Of a stretch of DNA of 64,000 bases, positions 1 to 12,913 are shown piece by piece. The stretch is taken from assembly GCA_964030475.1 (NCBI GenBank), contig CAXIPT010000003.1, forward strand, positions 12,172,519 through 12,236,518, in the 5' to 3' direction. A program made the translations under genes and the position numbers. This DNA is from Tethya wilhelma. Taxonomy: Eukaryota > Porifera > Demospongiae > Tethyida > Tethyidae. Position 1 is the first letter of the stretch; every line of letters starts with the position of its first letter. Under the pieces are notes generated by a model. That model worked only from the letters and a program-made list of their open reading frames with translations, was not told where the DNA came from and made no database searches.

Positions 1-468
1 CATCATTGTGCTCTGTAGTGGACACGTGTCTTGGTTTCTCAATGTGCATATACTACTCAGTCATTGTAAACCCATGCAAGAGTAGTGGCAGATTAGAATA
101 TTAACCTGGCCATTAATTTCCCAGTGTGGCCTGTACACTCAACCTCAGCCAGACAATTCAGTGAGGTCATCTCCCCTCTTTGTAGTAAACATATGCCATG
201 AGCTCATGAAGGTCATCTTCAATTCTCTTTTTTCTCTTTGCATGCCTTTAATTGCTGGTGCCTTGCAAGCAGCATAATACGATTTTGTTAATAATAATAA
301 TTATAATTTTATTGCTGAAACTGTTTATTTTAACAGCTGATAATTTATAGCATTGAATGCATAGTACAAATATTGATAGCAATGGTAGTATATTTGCTTA
401 ATATATTATTTTATAAAGCTTCTGTATATATGGCTTGAAAGTCTATAAAATAAATCGATGCTTATTTA
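1..468. other. intergenic, no gene seen
   Basis: This AT-rich stretch lies downstream (3') of the minus-strand ligand gene that ends at 469. No coding exon, RNA gene or clear repeat is visible. It probably holds the 3' UTR of that gene. Confidence 0.5.
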
Positions 469-1955
469 TTAGCAGGATGAGCGCTGTTCTCTGCAGCCTG
501 TTACTGCCACACCTGGTATTACAGTGATGACTGTTTGGTATCGGTTTGAGGTGGGATTGTACAGCCGATAGAGCACCTCTAGTCTCCCGTAGACTGGCTC
601 ACACTGCACACACTGACTGCTAGTGACAGGGGAGGGTGAACATTGACGAATGTTGAAGGTTTTTGGTGCAATAACTTTATCGTTTCTCAGATACTCTGTC
701 ATATTGACGACTCTGTCTTGGAGTTCACAAGTGACTTTAGTGTCACTAGGTGGTGATTGTTCCATGTCTTCTTTCTCTGTCTCCTCTTCCATTGTATAGT
801 TAGCTTTGAATGCGTCACTCATATTAGCAGAGTCTTCTGCATTCCTTCTAAATCTAAATGGAATTCTCTCTCCAGCGACAAAACTAGTGATTATAGGAAC
901 GAGTAAAACAGGCTTGCTTTGTTCCTCCGTTGTTGCTGCTTCTGTTTTATTGTTCTTCCTTTCACCATGATCTCCTGAGAAATCGTTTGCTGCACTTCCT
1001 TCCTTCGTTTCTTCCTCCTCGTTGCTCCTAGACTGACTCCTGTCTTCCTCTCTCTGTACGATGGCATTTGAGTCTTGAGGTACAACCACCTTTTGATCGA
1101 GGACAAACAGAGACGAAACATCTTCACACTTCATTGGATAAATATATCCGCCTATTTCTTTTTGACCTGCGAGAATGAGTGTGATGTTTTGTTCTTTCTT
1201 TTCGGAAAAGTCCAAGATTTTTTTGATCGGGTTGATGTGAAATGTTTGCCAGCCACTGCAGCCAGAGTGGATGACCCTCGCCCCGCCAACTTCATAGTGG
1301 TTTGCAAACCGTTCGTAGACTATGTAGATATAATAGAAGGTGTTAGTGAGCGAGTCTTCGATTTTTTTGAATAGGGACAGATCCAGTCCTGCAACTTGTG
1401 CCGTTCTTTCTTCAACGTCGAGTTGGAAAGTAATGTGACAAGCTCCCAGTATAGGGTCATTGATGTCTGTACATGGACAAATATAAGCACAGAGGCTGCA
1501 ATGAATTCATTCAATTGGACATGCATGCAGTACTGAGGAGACATGTATGCATCTATTCTTATTTTCATGCAGCATGAAATTATTATGCATGCAAGAAGCT
1601 TTAAACCATCAAACTTACGATCATCCTGGGAGCAGTACATCTTCTTCTGCAGGGTGCTGTTGCACCAGTGTCGTGACACTGTGCCACCACAGTTGTCCAC
1701 ACTCGTGCAATTGTTGTTCTTCCACTCTTGTGTAAATTTCTTAAAGACTGTGCTCGAGTAGTTGTTTTGTGCTGCTCCATTCCACGACACACTTCGCATC
1801 TGTCTCAGATTGTGTCGATCCTTGGCTCTCTCTTGGAGCAATCTCATCTCGCTCTGCAGCAAGCTCCTTGCGACTGGAGCTGCAGTGCTGCACTGAAACA
1901 ACAGCGTGCAGTAGCACAGAGCTGCTGCAATAAGGAGCAGTTGAAGTGATGCCAT
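469..1955 (-). CDS. TGF-beta superfamily-like secreted ligand, single cystine-knot unit
   Basis: This is a predicted secreted growth factor of 444 residues. It has two exons, 1955-1619 and 1466-469, joined by GT-AG with frame kept. I chose the ATG at 1955 rather than 2003 because it begins a clean hydrophobic signal peptide ending near STAAP and matches the paralogue at 7001. Exon 2 opens with a prodomain-like region (ACHITFQLDVEE, then GCSGWQTFHI, then SLFVLD), the pattern of TGF-beta latency peptides. A furin site RFRR lies near 842-853. The C-terminal unit has the family landmarks: first Cys, APKTFNIRQC, a CVQC pair, LEVLYRLY, and IPGVAVTGC with a last Cys at the end. It has fewer cysteines than a canonical ligand. 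Receptor and pathway are inferred. The unit is almost identical to the last unit of the neighbouring gene. Confidence 0.72.
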
Positions 1956-3852
1956 ACTCATTGTTAAAATGCTGCAGATGACTTTGTCAATAGTAGAATT
2001 CAAGTCGATTTGAATGCAGTGCTGTCTCTCTTGTGTCCTTTATATAAGGCAGTGTGTCCAGGTTTTGAGGTTGCCTAGATTAGACTCCTTCCAAACCAAG
2101 TGTGGTAGACTTAATCCACTTTGAGTAGTGGCATACAATTAAGTTGTTTCATCTCATAAAAATGTTTACATAGAAGGCCGTTACACAATGCCAATTTTGT
2201 GTTTGTGTGCATTTTATTAGTCGAGTGTTTGAGGTTCGAGCACAAAGGATGTGATGCAACCAAACATCTGGTCTGGAGCGGTGTGTGTGTGTGTGCCAGA
2301 CAAATCATACATGTGTGTGAACCAGCCTGGAGTGTGCCGTACTCTATTACATGCACCACTTGTCTAAAAAGGTCTCCATTCTAAGAAATTTCATTATGCC
2401 TGGCCACGACAGTTCTGCATGTTGACCTCATGTGACCTCTGTATATCTTCCCACATGCATGCATGCATCAACAGTAAACTCTACAAAGAAATTTTAGCTT
2501 GTACATGCAGATGTCCATATATTTGGTAAAGGACGCCAGATTAATATGTGTATTCATGGTCACACTATGCATGTGAAGTTAGGTGTGTATGTGTCTCTAG
2601 GACCATCTTCATTGCAGCAATATAGTTTCTATGGTTTTTTTGTTGCCAGTATTGCTGCCTTAGCTCTTGCATGCTGTCTACCACGCTGTGAGCTGTCTCT
2701 GTGTGGCTGTCCAGACTGTGGAAGTTGTGTGGGGGAGACTGGAGGAGATGAAAGGAGATTTGTGGCGATCCTTGTCTTCATTGTGGTGAATGTGTTCATT
2801 GGTTTACGTGTCTATTGTATTGTGAGCCATTCATTATCATGCATAAATAATACAGTTGAAGTCTTGTGCAGTTCCTTGATTAATTTGGGAAATTGAGTGG
2901 GATGCCCCTGAGTGATTGAATTTTTGTGGCTGCTGAGGTGACTATGTTGTCTCTAGGAAGTACTTACATGGTTCCTGCAGACTTTGTTTATTGAATGAAA
3001 TGCCTCCTTTTAAGTTCCACGAGATCAGTCCACTTAGTGTAAGTACTTAGCCTCAAGCAGTCACCCCATTGTACATTATATATAGTCCATGACTTTTTGT
3101 TTCCATATATGTCACTACAATAGCTTCAAAGAAACTGTGGAATTGTAGCAGCTAGCTGTGTAAATATTAGTCATAGCTGACGTACGTAATGCAATAGCTC
3201 CTCTTATGCAGTTTTACATAATCTTTGTTGTGTGTTTTTTTGGCAAAACATACTTTAACCATTTTGGGGTGTGTGTTGTATCTATGATACAAATGTCAAG
3301 ACATCCACAATCACGGCATTGCTTGCTCTCTGAAATTTCCTTTACGTGTTCGCTTCCATTAGCGTTGGCCCTCCCATTACCCACGGGCTCACTCCGAGGA
3401 CCTATTTGTGTACCAATCTAATCCAGGCTAGCCGATCGGTAAAATTGTTTTTCGTGGTGCATAGTTTGTGTGTGAAAGGCAGTTGACGAGCATGAAGTTA
3501 TATGAGGAATTTGTGATACTATTTCTAATTTTTTTAATAGTATGGTATGATTTCATGCTGCCGTTGAAATTGAATTTTAAGATCTAAAATCTCTCAATAA
3601 TTTATATTTTGGAATTAGAAATCAGTATATTGTAAGCAACCAGTGCTTATATAAATTATACATGAATATGTTATATTATTAAGGCAGGTATCTATGTACG
3701 TGTGTATGTGTGTGCAATAACAAGGGGAAAATGAATTTTACTTGATTTTTTGTTATAGCAAACATGTATATTGAATTGTAATAGTTCTGTCATTGTAATT
3801 GCTTTCTTTATAGAAATTCATGTTAAAATGTCAAAGAGTCGTCTGATAATGA
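1956..3852. other. intergenic region between two ligand genes
   Basis: This 1.9-kb stretch holds the promoter side of the ligand gene starting at 1955 (a TATATAAG-like string lies near 2040) and the 3' flank of the next ligand gene. A 116-codon open frame at 2546-2896 has two hydrophobic stretches and many cysteines but matches nothing I recognise, so I do not call it a gene. A short GT tract lies near 2283-2297. Confidence 0.45.
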
Positions 3853-6800
3853 TCAGCAATCTGGGTTCCGTCTGCACTCCCTCACCACAACATTTGGTAT
3901 TGCTCTAAAGAATGTCTCGTTTAAGTTCAGAGTAGCATTGTATACTTGATGGAGTACTTCTAGTCTCGCATAGACAGGCTCACACGGCACACATTGACTG
4001 CTAGTGACAGGGGAGGGTGAACATTGACGGATGTTGAAGGTTTTTGGTTCAATAATTGTACTATTTCTCAGATACTCTGCCACATTGACGACTCTGTCTT
4101 GGAGTTCGCAAGTAACGGTGCTAGGACTAGGCCTCTCAGCTTGCACCCCATTTGCATCCTCACTCTCTTTCTTCGTTACTCCATCATTGACCTTGCTCTT
4201 TTCAGTGGGGCTTTCCTCTGGGGTGGGAATTGCTGTCATTTTGCAGCTACTCACTACCACACTCGGGAGGAGTTCTACTTGCAACTGCTCCAAGCTATTT
4301 TGCACCACCACTTCCAGCGGTGTGTATGTGGCTGCCGTGCACTGGACACTCTCTCTGTTGTCTGCATTTTCTGATACGACACACTCTCTGACGTTGGCAT
4401 ATCGCGGTGTGATGATGGAAGGATAGATCTCTTGCAAGTCGATCATCTTGTTTTGTAGCTCGCAGACACTGTTGTCGGGATGATGATGTTTGTCCGTTGT
4501 GGCTGTAATGGCTGTCGTCTTTTCAACCTCTTCGTCATCTTTGTCTTCCTCCATATCTTTCGGTGGAATGATGGTAGTTGAGTTAGTCTCTTTGCTCTCG
4601 ACGAGAAACGGAAGTTTGGTGTCTCTTGCGATCACCCTGCAGCTGTCGATGACTAGGTTTGATAGACGGTCAATTTTCAATCGATTATCAATTCGCAGTA
4701 GGACGTCCAAACCTTCGTAGGTGTCTGGCACACATTGGAACCGTTCATCGTCCCCTGATGTGAGGAGGCATTGGCGTATGTTGACACTGTGGGGTAGTAG
4801 AATGATGGAGGTGTTGAAGTAGTCTTCATCTTCGTTACTCCATCATTGACCTTGCTCTTTTCAGTGGGGCTTTCCTCTGGGGTGGGAATTGCTGTCATTT
4901 TGCAGCTACTCACTACCACACTCGGGAGGAGTTCTACTTGCAACTGCTCCAAGCTATTTTGCACCACCACTTCCAGCGGTGTGTATGTGGCTGCCGTGCA
5001 CTGGACACTCTCTCTGTTGTCTGCATTTTCTGATACGACACACTCTCTGACGTTGGCATATCGCGGTGTGATGATGGAAGGATAGATCTCTTGCAAGTCG
5101 ATCATCTTGTTTTGTAGCTCGCAGACACTGTTGTCGGGATGATGATGTTTGTCCGTTGTGGCTGTAATGGCTGTCGTCTTTTCAACCTCTTCGTCATCTT
5201 TGTCTTCCTCCATATCTTTCGGTGGAATGATGGTAGTTGAGTTAGTCTCTTTGCTCTCGACGAGAAACGGAAGTTTGGTGTCTCTTGCGATCACCCTGCA
5301 GCTGTCGATGACTAGGTTTGATAGACGGTCAATTTTCAATCGATTATCAATTCGCAGTAGGACGTCCAAACCTTCGTAGGTGTCTGGCACACATTGGAAC
5401 CGTTCATCGTCCCCTGATGTGAGGAGGCATTGGCGTATGTTGACACTGTGGGGTAGTAGAATGATGGAGGTGTTGAAGTAGTCTTCAAGGACCACCTCTC
5501 TGTCTGTCAGTTGGCAGGACGGGGTACAGCCAGTGACAATCATGTCTGGTATTAGTTCGAGGTTTATGTGTGTTGTCTGAGGTGATCTTAGTACGTACAG
5601 GCTCTCGAAACTTGAAGGAACACACCACTTTCCTTTGCTGCTCAGCGAAGGGGGTGTCATGCAGTAACCTTGCTTAAAGGAGGTCGGGGCTAATATGGTT
5701 GGGTCTTCAAACGACACACTCCTCTCTTGGAGTTCGCAAAGGTCGCTGGAAGTGGTCGGCAGTGGATCGTGATCGCTGGTGTGTGAGATCATAGACACCT
5801 CTCTTCTTCCTCTCAGCCACGAAAATATGTCAAAACTTTCTTTAGTAAAGAGCGTAGCAAGCGGTACAAAGATGTCAAGGTCTAGAATCTCCTCCAGTTC
5901 TTCACTCTCTTCAACATTTGATGCATCGTTGTTTAAGTTTTGAACGGGCGTTTCGCTACTAGAGGCATTTTCTCCTGAACCTGTTGGTTTGGTTTTAGCT
6001 TGTGCGTCTTTATTCATGGTCTCAACAGCACTGGCATTATCATCTATGTCTTCAGAGTTTGAGTCCCTCTTTGAAGATACCACTGGTGTTGTATCGAGGA
6101 CAAACAGCGAGGCAATCTCCTCACAAGAGAGGCCTCTTGTCTCGTCTGTGTGTTCTGTGTCTATTGCAAATCCAATGACGATGATGGTCACGTTGAGGCT
6201 GTCCACATCGGAATGCAAAGACCTAACTTGCTGTCGTATTTCGTTTACTTTCTTCTCCTCGATGTGAAAGGTTTGCCAGCCACTGCAGTTTGAATGCATC
6301 GTCCTCTCACTTATGGTATCTATGTTGCCTCCAACATCTGACACCAGGAACATATTGTACTCTGTGGGGCCATAATTCTCCTCTTTCTTGTAGAGGTTGA
6401 TGTCCAGACCGTGAATCGTTGCGCTGGTGTCCTCCACTACCAGTTCGAAGGTCAGATTGCAGTGGGATAGACCATCTTCATCTGCAGTGAGTGAGTGAGT
6501 GAGTAACACAATTAGATAGAGTCTGTAGTCACTTTTGATATTACATTAACTAATTGCTTGCAGCAACCATGACCACAATAGAATTTGTGCTTGTATATAT
6601 ATATATACATGTATGTAAGTTAGTTCCAAGTATTGCATGCATCTCAACTTACAGCCTTCTTGTGAACAAAACATCTTCTTCTGGAGTTCATTGTTGCACC
6701 AGAGAGGCGACACTGTCAAGCAGCTCCCAGTGATGTTGCACTTCTGCTCAGTCCAGCTACCTCTCAGGTTGGATTTGGTGAAGGCAGTCCAGGTATAGTC

Positions 6801-7001
6801 ATGGATCTTCCTTGAACTCCTCTTGACCCTCACGTTGTGTCTGTCCTCCTCCTCCTCACTGATGAAGGAGGCTCTCTCTTGGAGCAATCTCATCTCGCTC
6901 TGCAGCAAGCTCCTTGTGACTGGAGCTGCAGTGCTGCACTGGAAAAACAGCGTGCAGTAGCACAGAGCTGCTGCAATAAGGAGCAGTTGAAATGATGCCA
7001 T
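3853..7001 (-). pseudogene. TGF-beta-like ligand with four tandem cystine-knot-like units, frame broken by a tandem duplication
   Basis: This is the paralogue of the ligand at 469-1955. Exon 1 (7001-6653) encodes a nearly identical signal peptide. Exon 2 (6481-3853) encodes the prodomain (CSGWQTFHIEE, then IASLFVLDT), a furin site RGRR near 5797-5810, and then four different knot-like units. Unit 1 has TILAPTSFKQGYC, CVPSSFESLYVL and IPDMIVTGC, a clear TGF-beta signature. Units 2 and 3 are more diverged. Unit 4 (about 4110-3853) matches the sister gene. An exact 659-bp tandem duplication (4170-4828 and 4829-5487) spans part of unit 2 and all of unit 3. Because 659 is not a multiple of three, the frame shifts at the junction and reaches a stop near 4677. 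With only one copy the lengths would fit one frame of 772 codons. It is therefore either a recent pseudogene or an intact gene with an assembly error. I favour the latter because the copies look identical. Confidence 0.7.
4170..5487. repeat. exact 659-bp direct tandem duplication
   Basis: Copy A is 4170-4828 and copy B is 4829-5487. By eye the two read identically across their whole length. The duplication lies wholly inside the coding exon of the multi-knot ligand and shifts its frame. Boundaries were set at the first mismatches on each side (4169 against 4828, and 4829 against 5488). Confidence 0.93.
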
Positions 7002-7406
7002 GGATGGATGGATGATTCAATTTGCAGTAGAATAGGAAGCTTGTATGATCTCAGTGGTTTGAAGAATGCACTCTAGCTGCAGAAGATTCTCAGCTTCAAT
7101 CTTGTGTAGCAGTTGTAGTGAGAGACCTCTCTTTCTCAGACTCTTAATTCTAGTAAGAGTTGGTTGCATGTCAGGAGCCACGACTGTGCTAGTTTATATA
7201 GTGATCACCAGGCTGGTCTCTGGCTGGGTGGGTGGAAGCCGAGCTTCCACGAGAATTTGATTAAAGCATTTGTAAGGTTGATTTATTTTTGGAACATTGT
7301 TTTCACTACTACAGTATAGTGGTATGTTGGTGGGTTTGCAGCAGCTAGGCAGGAATTTAATACTCTTCCTTCCTTTTAAGATCCTTTGTATTGTCTCTCT
7401 GTCTTG

Positions 7407-7443
<37 letters not shown>

Positions 7444-7630
7444 GTGTGTGTGTGTGTACAATGAATTAGAAGTCTCCATCAAATATAGTCATGGTATGCA
7501 TGAACGTGGTGCTGCACTTGGTATGATATAATGATATGATCTTGTACCATCCGGTGAATTTTTCTCTCTCTAAGCTCATGTTGATCAAACTAGTGTGATT
7601 GCCTTGTTTGGTTGTTGTTGACTCACAGGA
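7002..7630. other. intergenic, with a GT microsatellite
   Basis: This is the promoter side of the minus-strand ligand gene and the 5' side of the plus-strand polymerase. A GT/TG dinucleotide tract covers about 7409-7458. No convincing first exon for the polymerase was recognised here; the acceptor at 7630 implies an unseen upstream exon or UTR. Confidence 0.5.
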
Positions 7631-8532
7631 ATTAATCAGTCGTTGTTCAGACCTTCTTTGTACGAGGAAACTCCACAAAAGAATGACATCACTTCATCAC
7701 TAAATGCAGTGGACACTGCATCGTATTTTAGCACACTGACCCATCCAATGCATGGAGGCAATTCACACATGAAAAACAGGTATCTCAATTGCTTTGCTCT
7801 ATTAATGGCTCTTGATATTTATACTTTGTGCATGGATTGTTTAGACCCTCTGAGGGTTGCCCAGCACTAGAGGATGAGGTAGAGCTGGACATTCACCCCA
7901 CCGCTAGTGGTGGTGACAGCGCTAGTAGCTTTGAAGCCGAAAAAGCCGACAAAGAAGAGAAACCATTTCCTTGTGAAGGCACAAGAGACAGAGGACTGAA
8001 TCCCTTCTCTGAGTCTATTGATGAGGCTAGCCTGCAGAGGATTAATAGGACTACTGAGGATCATTGTAGCTGCAGATCTGAAGGAAGAGCCCAGCTAGCG
8101 AGCAGCAGAGACACCAGGATGAATAGGACGAAGCCTTTGGTCCAGTCTAATTGCAAGCTGCAAGGTGAACTCCTGTTATATTTGATAAAGTTAGCGATAC
8201 TTGCTTACAATGGAAGTCTGTGATGTTGAGTGAACCTGTCCTTCTAGGGTTTTCTCACTGAGTTAATTCCCTGCATGTGTTTTGCACTCTCTTATGCATT
8301 GGTTTGGATAAAGCTTAAGTATTGGTTTGTAATAATAATAATAGGGAGGCCTTATAATCATTTTACAATATTCAATTTTCTTCCACAGGCCACAAATCTC
8401 GTTTGAAGCAAACTACCCTTCAGTGTTCTGGCGGAAGGATTCACCTCAAGGTTCACCAACCATGGTTTACACTCTCTCCATCGCCTCTGTAGCTGCACAC
8501 CCACACACCCACACATACACACACACACACAC

Positions 8533-8576
<44 letters not shown>

Positions 8577-8644
8577 NNNNNNNNNNNNNNNNNNNNNNNN
8601 NNNNNNNNNNNNNNNNNNNNNNNNNNNNNNNNNNNNNNNNNNNN

Positions 8645-8695
<51 letters not shown>

Positions 8696-9942
8696 GTTTC
8701 ACATCTACTGTATCTATTTCATGCTACCCATATGCATATACTGGTAGGGAACACTTGATGGCTCAAAGCCAAACCAAGTTCAAATTTCTGGAAAACCTCA
8801 TGAAAAGAACTCTAGTGTTGAGAAATCGTTAAATCGTAACCAGCCTGAGTGTGAGGGTGATCGATGTAGCCAGGTGTGTGGCACTGATGATGATGGTGGT
8901 GGTAGGATGGTGGATGTGAGGTCATTGAGCCAGGAGAGACTGGGGGAGGTGGAGAGGGAGATGGCAGAGGCCACAGAAGTAGCTGCAGTCCTCTGCTACC
9001 AAGATGGCTCCTCCCAGCTCAGACCAGCCCACCATCAGGTATACACACTCATGTGGGTCTTACCCTCACTCACTCACTCACTCACTCACTCACCCACTCA
9101 CTCACTCATCCACTCACCCACTCACCCACCCACTCACTCACTCACCCACTCACTCACTCACTCACTCACTCACTCACTCACTCACTCACCCACTCACTCA
9201 CTCACTCATCCACTCACCCACTCACCCACCCACTCACTCACTCACCCACTCACTCACTTACTCAATCAAACGCGAATATCCTGGCATGTTCTGTTCTTGG
9301 CAGTCACTCAATTGCTCTCTTCCTAACATTTGTGAGGGAGAGAGCCTGGATGCGAACAAACAAAAATATGTATTTTTTGCTGAGTTTCACAAATTAAATA
9401 CTTTTAGTGTGAATCATTGTGTAGATTCGCTTTGATACTGTTTTACGTTAAAGTGGAGTGTTTACAGTTCTCCATAATTGTGAAATTATGTGTGTATTTG
9501 ATGAAATGGTCCTCCAGCCACCCACTCGCCTCCTCTATATCTGTGATGTGTGGATTAACAGATGGAGCTCAGCGAAGCCTTGTCAAAGCTTGCATTTCAG
9601 GAATAGTCTGGATTTCAGACTCGTTGCTACATACCCTTCGTAACTAATGTCCGCCATGTGCCCTCTTAGCAACTCTAACTTCATTAGTACGGCAATCCAG
9701 TTTGTACTGCATAGTGGAAAATCATAAATCAATTAGACGTTGGCTAAAAAAATGCCTCCAGTTTCTTTGTAGATTAGGGTGGCGAGAAATAGCATGGTCT
9801 ACTCAAATTACCCTGCTGCTAGGAGATGACCAGTGCAATGGATAAGAGTTTCCAACATCAAAGGGTGCAGTACAACTCGAAAGCTATCTGTGGATTGTTG
9901 TGGCATTTTGTTCTGTTTTTTAATGTGTTCAATACCTCACTA

Positions 9943-10004
<62 letters not shown>

Positions 10005-11432
10005 GTCGTATCCAACTATGTACATAAATTATACTGTATATTCATAGAATTATCTATACAATGATAATAATGTATATTGTGAAGCTGCATGTGTAATAGT
10101 TTGTAAGATTGGTTGAGAGCATATGCCATATGGGATGTGCTGGTGCTGTTTTTCCCGCAGTGATTAAAACATAGACAGTAGGACTAGACATTTAATTATT
10201 CAAAACCTATCTTAAACTAGATTGTGTGAATTCTGTCGTTGCTCGCCCAGTTAGTTATTATTTGCCATCAAGGGTATAGGTTTACTGTGATGACATTGCA
10301 AGAATATATGCCACTCTATGACTGAGCCATAATTTTACTTAATGTAAACACAAATAAACAATTAATAACTCGTTAAAACGTTAGCCTTATTTATCATCTT
10401 GCCTTATTTATCATCTTGCCTTGTTTTGTTTTTTTTCTTTTAGGGCAAGCAGTCGAGAAGAATCTCTGAGGTGCTTACGTAATAAATGTTGCTGTGATGT
10501 GGTTTGTGTTCCATGTGATATTATGATCCATTTTTAATGTATTATTAAATGGATAATTACAATTCTATATCCCCGAGTGACGATGCTATTGCAACGTGCT
10601 GTTATTGCCCAATTGGCTCCTGTCCCTTTTATAATGAGTTGCATGTCTCATTTGTATATGCAATAAGTTTGTTGGTGCTGAACCCTTCGTATCTTATAAT
10701 TACGGTACAAGAATTAATGCCAATGTCTCTGTGTCTAGGTGTGTGAAGGAGTGTGCCTGGCATACCCTGCAGCTAGCAACAGAGGCAGTGAGGTGCTGAC
10801 ACTGCAGATTCTTTTCCTTCCCTTCACCTCTGGGGACACTGGGTTGAGAGAGTGGTGCAAGTTAGTGCTTTCATCGATACTCTTATTGTAGATAGGGAAA
10901 TTTTTGTTGTTGTTAACCATTATCTGTGAAAGTTAAAACAAGGCGGTATTACAATGGATGTTGAGCTAGTACCATGAGGTAAGGCTGGCTGGCTAACATT
11001 AGGATCATTGCATGTACTGTGAAAAGTTACTTGGAAAAATTTGTTTGAGAGATTAAGCTGGGACTTGAACCCAGGCCTTTCAAATACTAGTCAAATATTC
11101 TTAATTACCACTGATTACTAGAACTCACAGTTTTTGGAACTGAGAATAGAGGTATTCATAGACACTAGTCGACTTCCAAATTAGATATGAAGGCTGACAT
11201 GTAAAGACATGACATGCATGATGATGTCATTGTGTATTGTATATATGCCGAATCTTGGGTTACATACATGCTATTGAAGAAATTTATCTTTTATGGTGTT
11301 CCTTGTGAACTTTACCATAATCCTGTGACCTTTGTCTATTCAATTTATCTATACTCTTTAGCTTTTATTGATATAAGGACAAAGAATGGACCATAAAATG
11401 TGTGTGTAGACGTGTGCATGTATATGTGTGTG

Positions 11433-11466
<34 letters not shown>

Positions 11467-12881
11467 AGTGGACGTGTGTGTGTGGTTAGAATAATTAACA
11501 ATATCTCCCTCCCAGGAGTCAGCTACTAAGTGTGTTGTGTCAAGCTAGAGTGATCACCTTTGGAGCTAAAGATCTTGCTGTGGCATTCTTTGACCATTTC
11601 GGTCTACCCTCCGCCCTCGGTGAGCAACATAAGGAAGCTTGTTTTCAAAGCAGCGCAGTCATCGCTGGCTACTGAGAATAAGATCAATTATGATAATTGT
11701 GCATGCATGCTGTGTTTATTTTGTGGCTGTTCTAATTAATTAACCCTCTGGACTCGACCGAGACTTGTCTTGTTTTGTAATTCCTACATGGAAATGTTTC
11801 GTCTGCTCTGGAGTCCTCCAATCAATGGAGGCTCCTTTCGGCCTTTTCACTGTCAATAATAATTCCAGAAAACTGTCAGTGAAGTTTAATTATATTGTTC
11901 ATAACTGATGGTACACACCTAGTTGTAACCGTAAACTCTTCCACACATCAACAATTTTGAATTCACTAGTCCTCCAAAAATAGCTACGAGTATAAGTTTT
12001 TAGAGACTTCATACTTATTAGTCTGTGATGCTGTTTTGGAGGGACGGCCTATAGGCCTAGCTGGTGTACCGTGTGTTATGGGGAGGAGCTCTGGTTGTTA
12101 TGGTATAGCTAGGCTTACATGGGAATTGAAGGGACATGTATAACATTGACATTGAAATTCTATATCGTATGAGTGTGAGTGGACGTGTGTGTGTGGTTAG
12201 AATAATTAACAATATCTCCCTCCCAGGAGTCAGCTACTAAGTGTGTTGTGTCAAGCTAGAGTGATCACCTTTGGAGCTAAAGATCTTGCTGTGGCATTCT
12301 TTGACCATTTCGGTCTACCCTCCGCCCTCGGTGAGCAACATAAGGAAGCTTGTTTTCAAAGCAGCGCAGTCATCGCTGGCTACTGAGAATAAGATCAATT
12401 ATGATAATTGTGCATGCATGCTGTGTTTATTTTGTGGCTGTTCTAATTAATTAACCCTCTGGACTCGACCGAGACTTGTCTTGTTTTGTAATTCCTACAT
12501 GGAAATGTTTCGTCTGCTCTGGAGTCCTCCAATCAATGGAGGCTCCTTTCGGCCTTTTCACTGTCAATAATAATTCCAGAAAACTGTCAGTGAAGTTTAA
12601 TTATATTGTTCATAACTGATGGTACACACCTAGTTGTAACCGTAAACTCTTCCACACATCAACAATTTTGAATTCACTAGTCCTCCAAAAATAGCTACGA
12701 GTATAAGTTTTTAGAGACTTCATACTTATTAGTCTGTGATGCTGTTTTGGAGGGACGGCCTATAGGCCTAGCTGGTGTACCGTGTGTTATGGGGAGGAGC
12801 TCTGGTTGTTATGGTATAGCTAGGCTTACATGGGAATTGAAGGGACATGTATAACATTGACATTGAAATTCTATATCGTAT

Positions 12882-12913
<32 letters not shown>

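Noticed and set aside
2546..2896. 116-codon open frame with hydrophobic and Cys-rich segments
   Set aside because: No recognisable domain, no paralogue in the window and no clear gene signals; similar frames arise by chance in this length of DNA.
8358..8758. Open frames of CV/HT repeats across the CA microsatellite and gap
   Set aside because: They are translations of a dinucleotide repeat plus undetermined bases.
9053..9435. THSL-repeat proteins
   Set aside because: Generated by the CTCA tetranucleotide repeat in all three frames.
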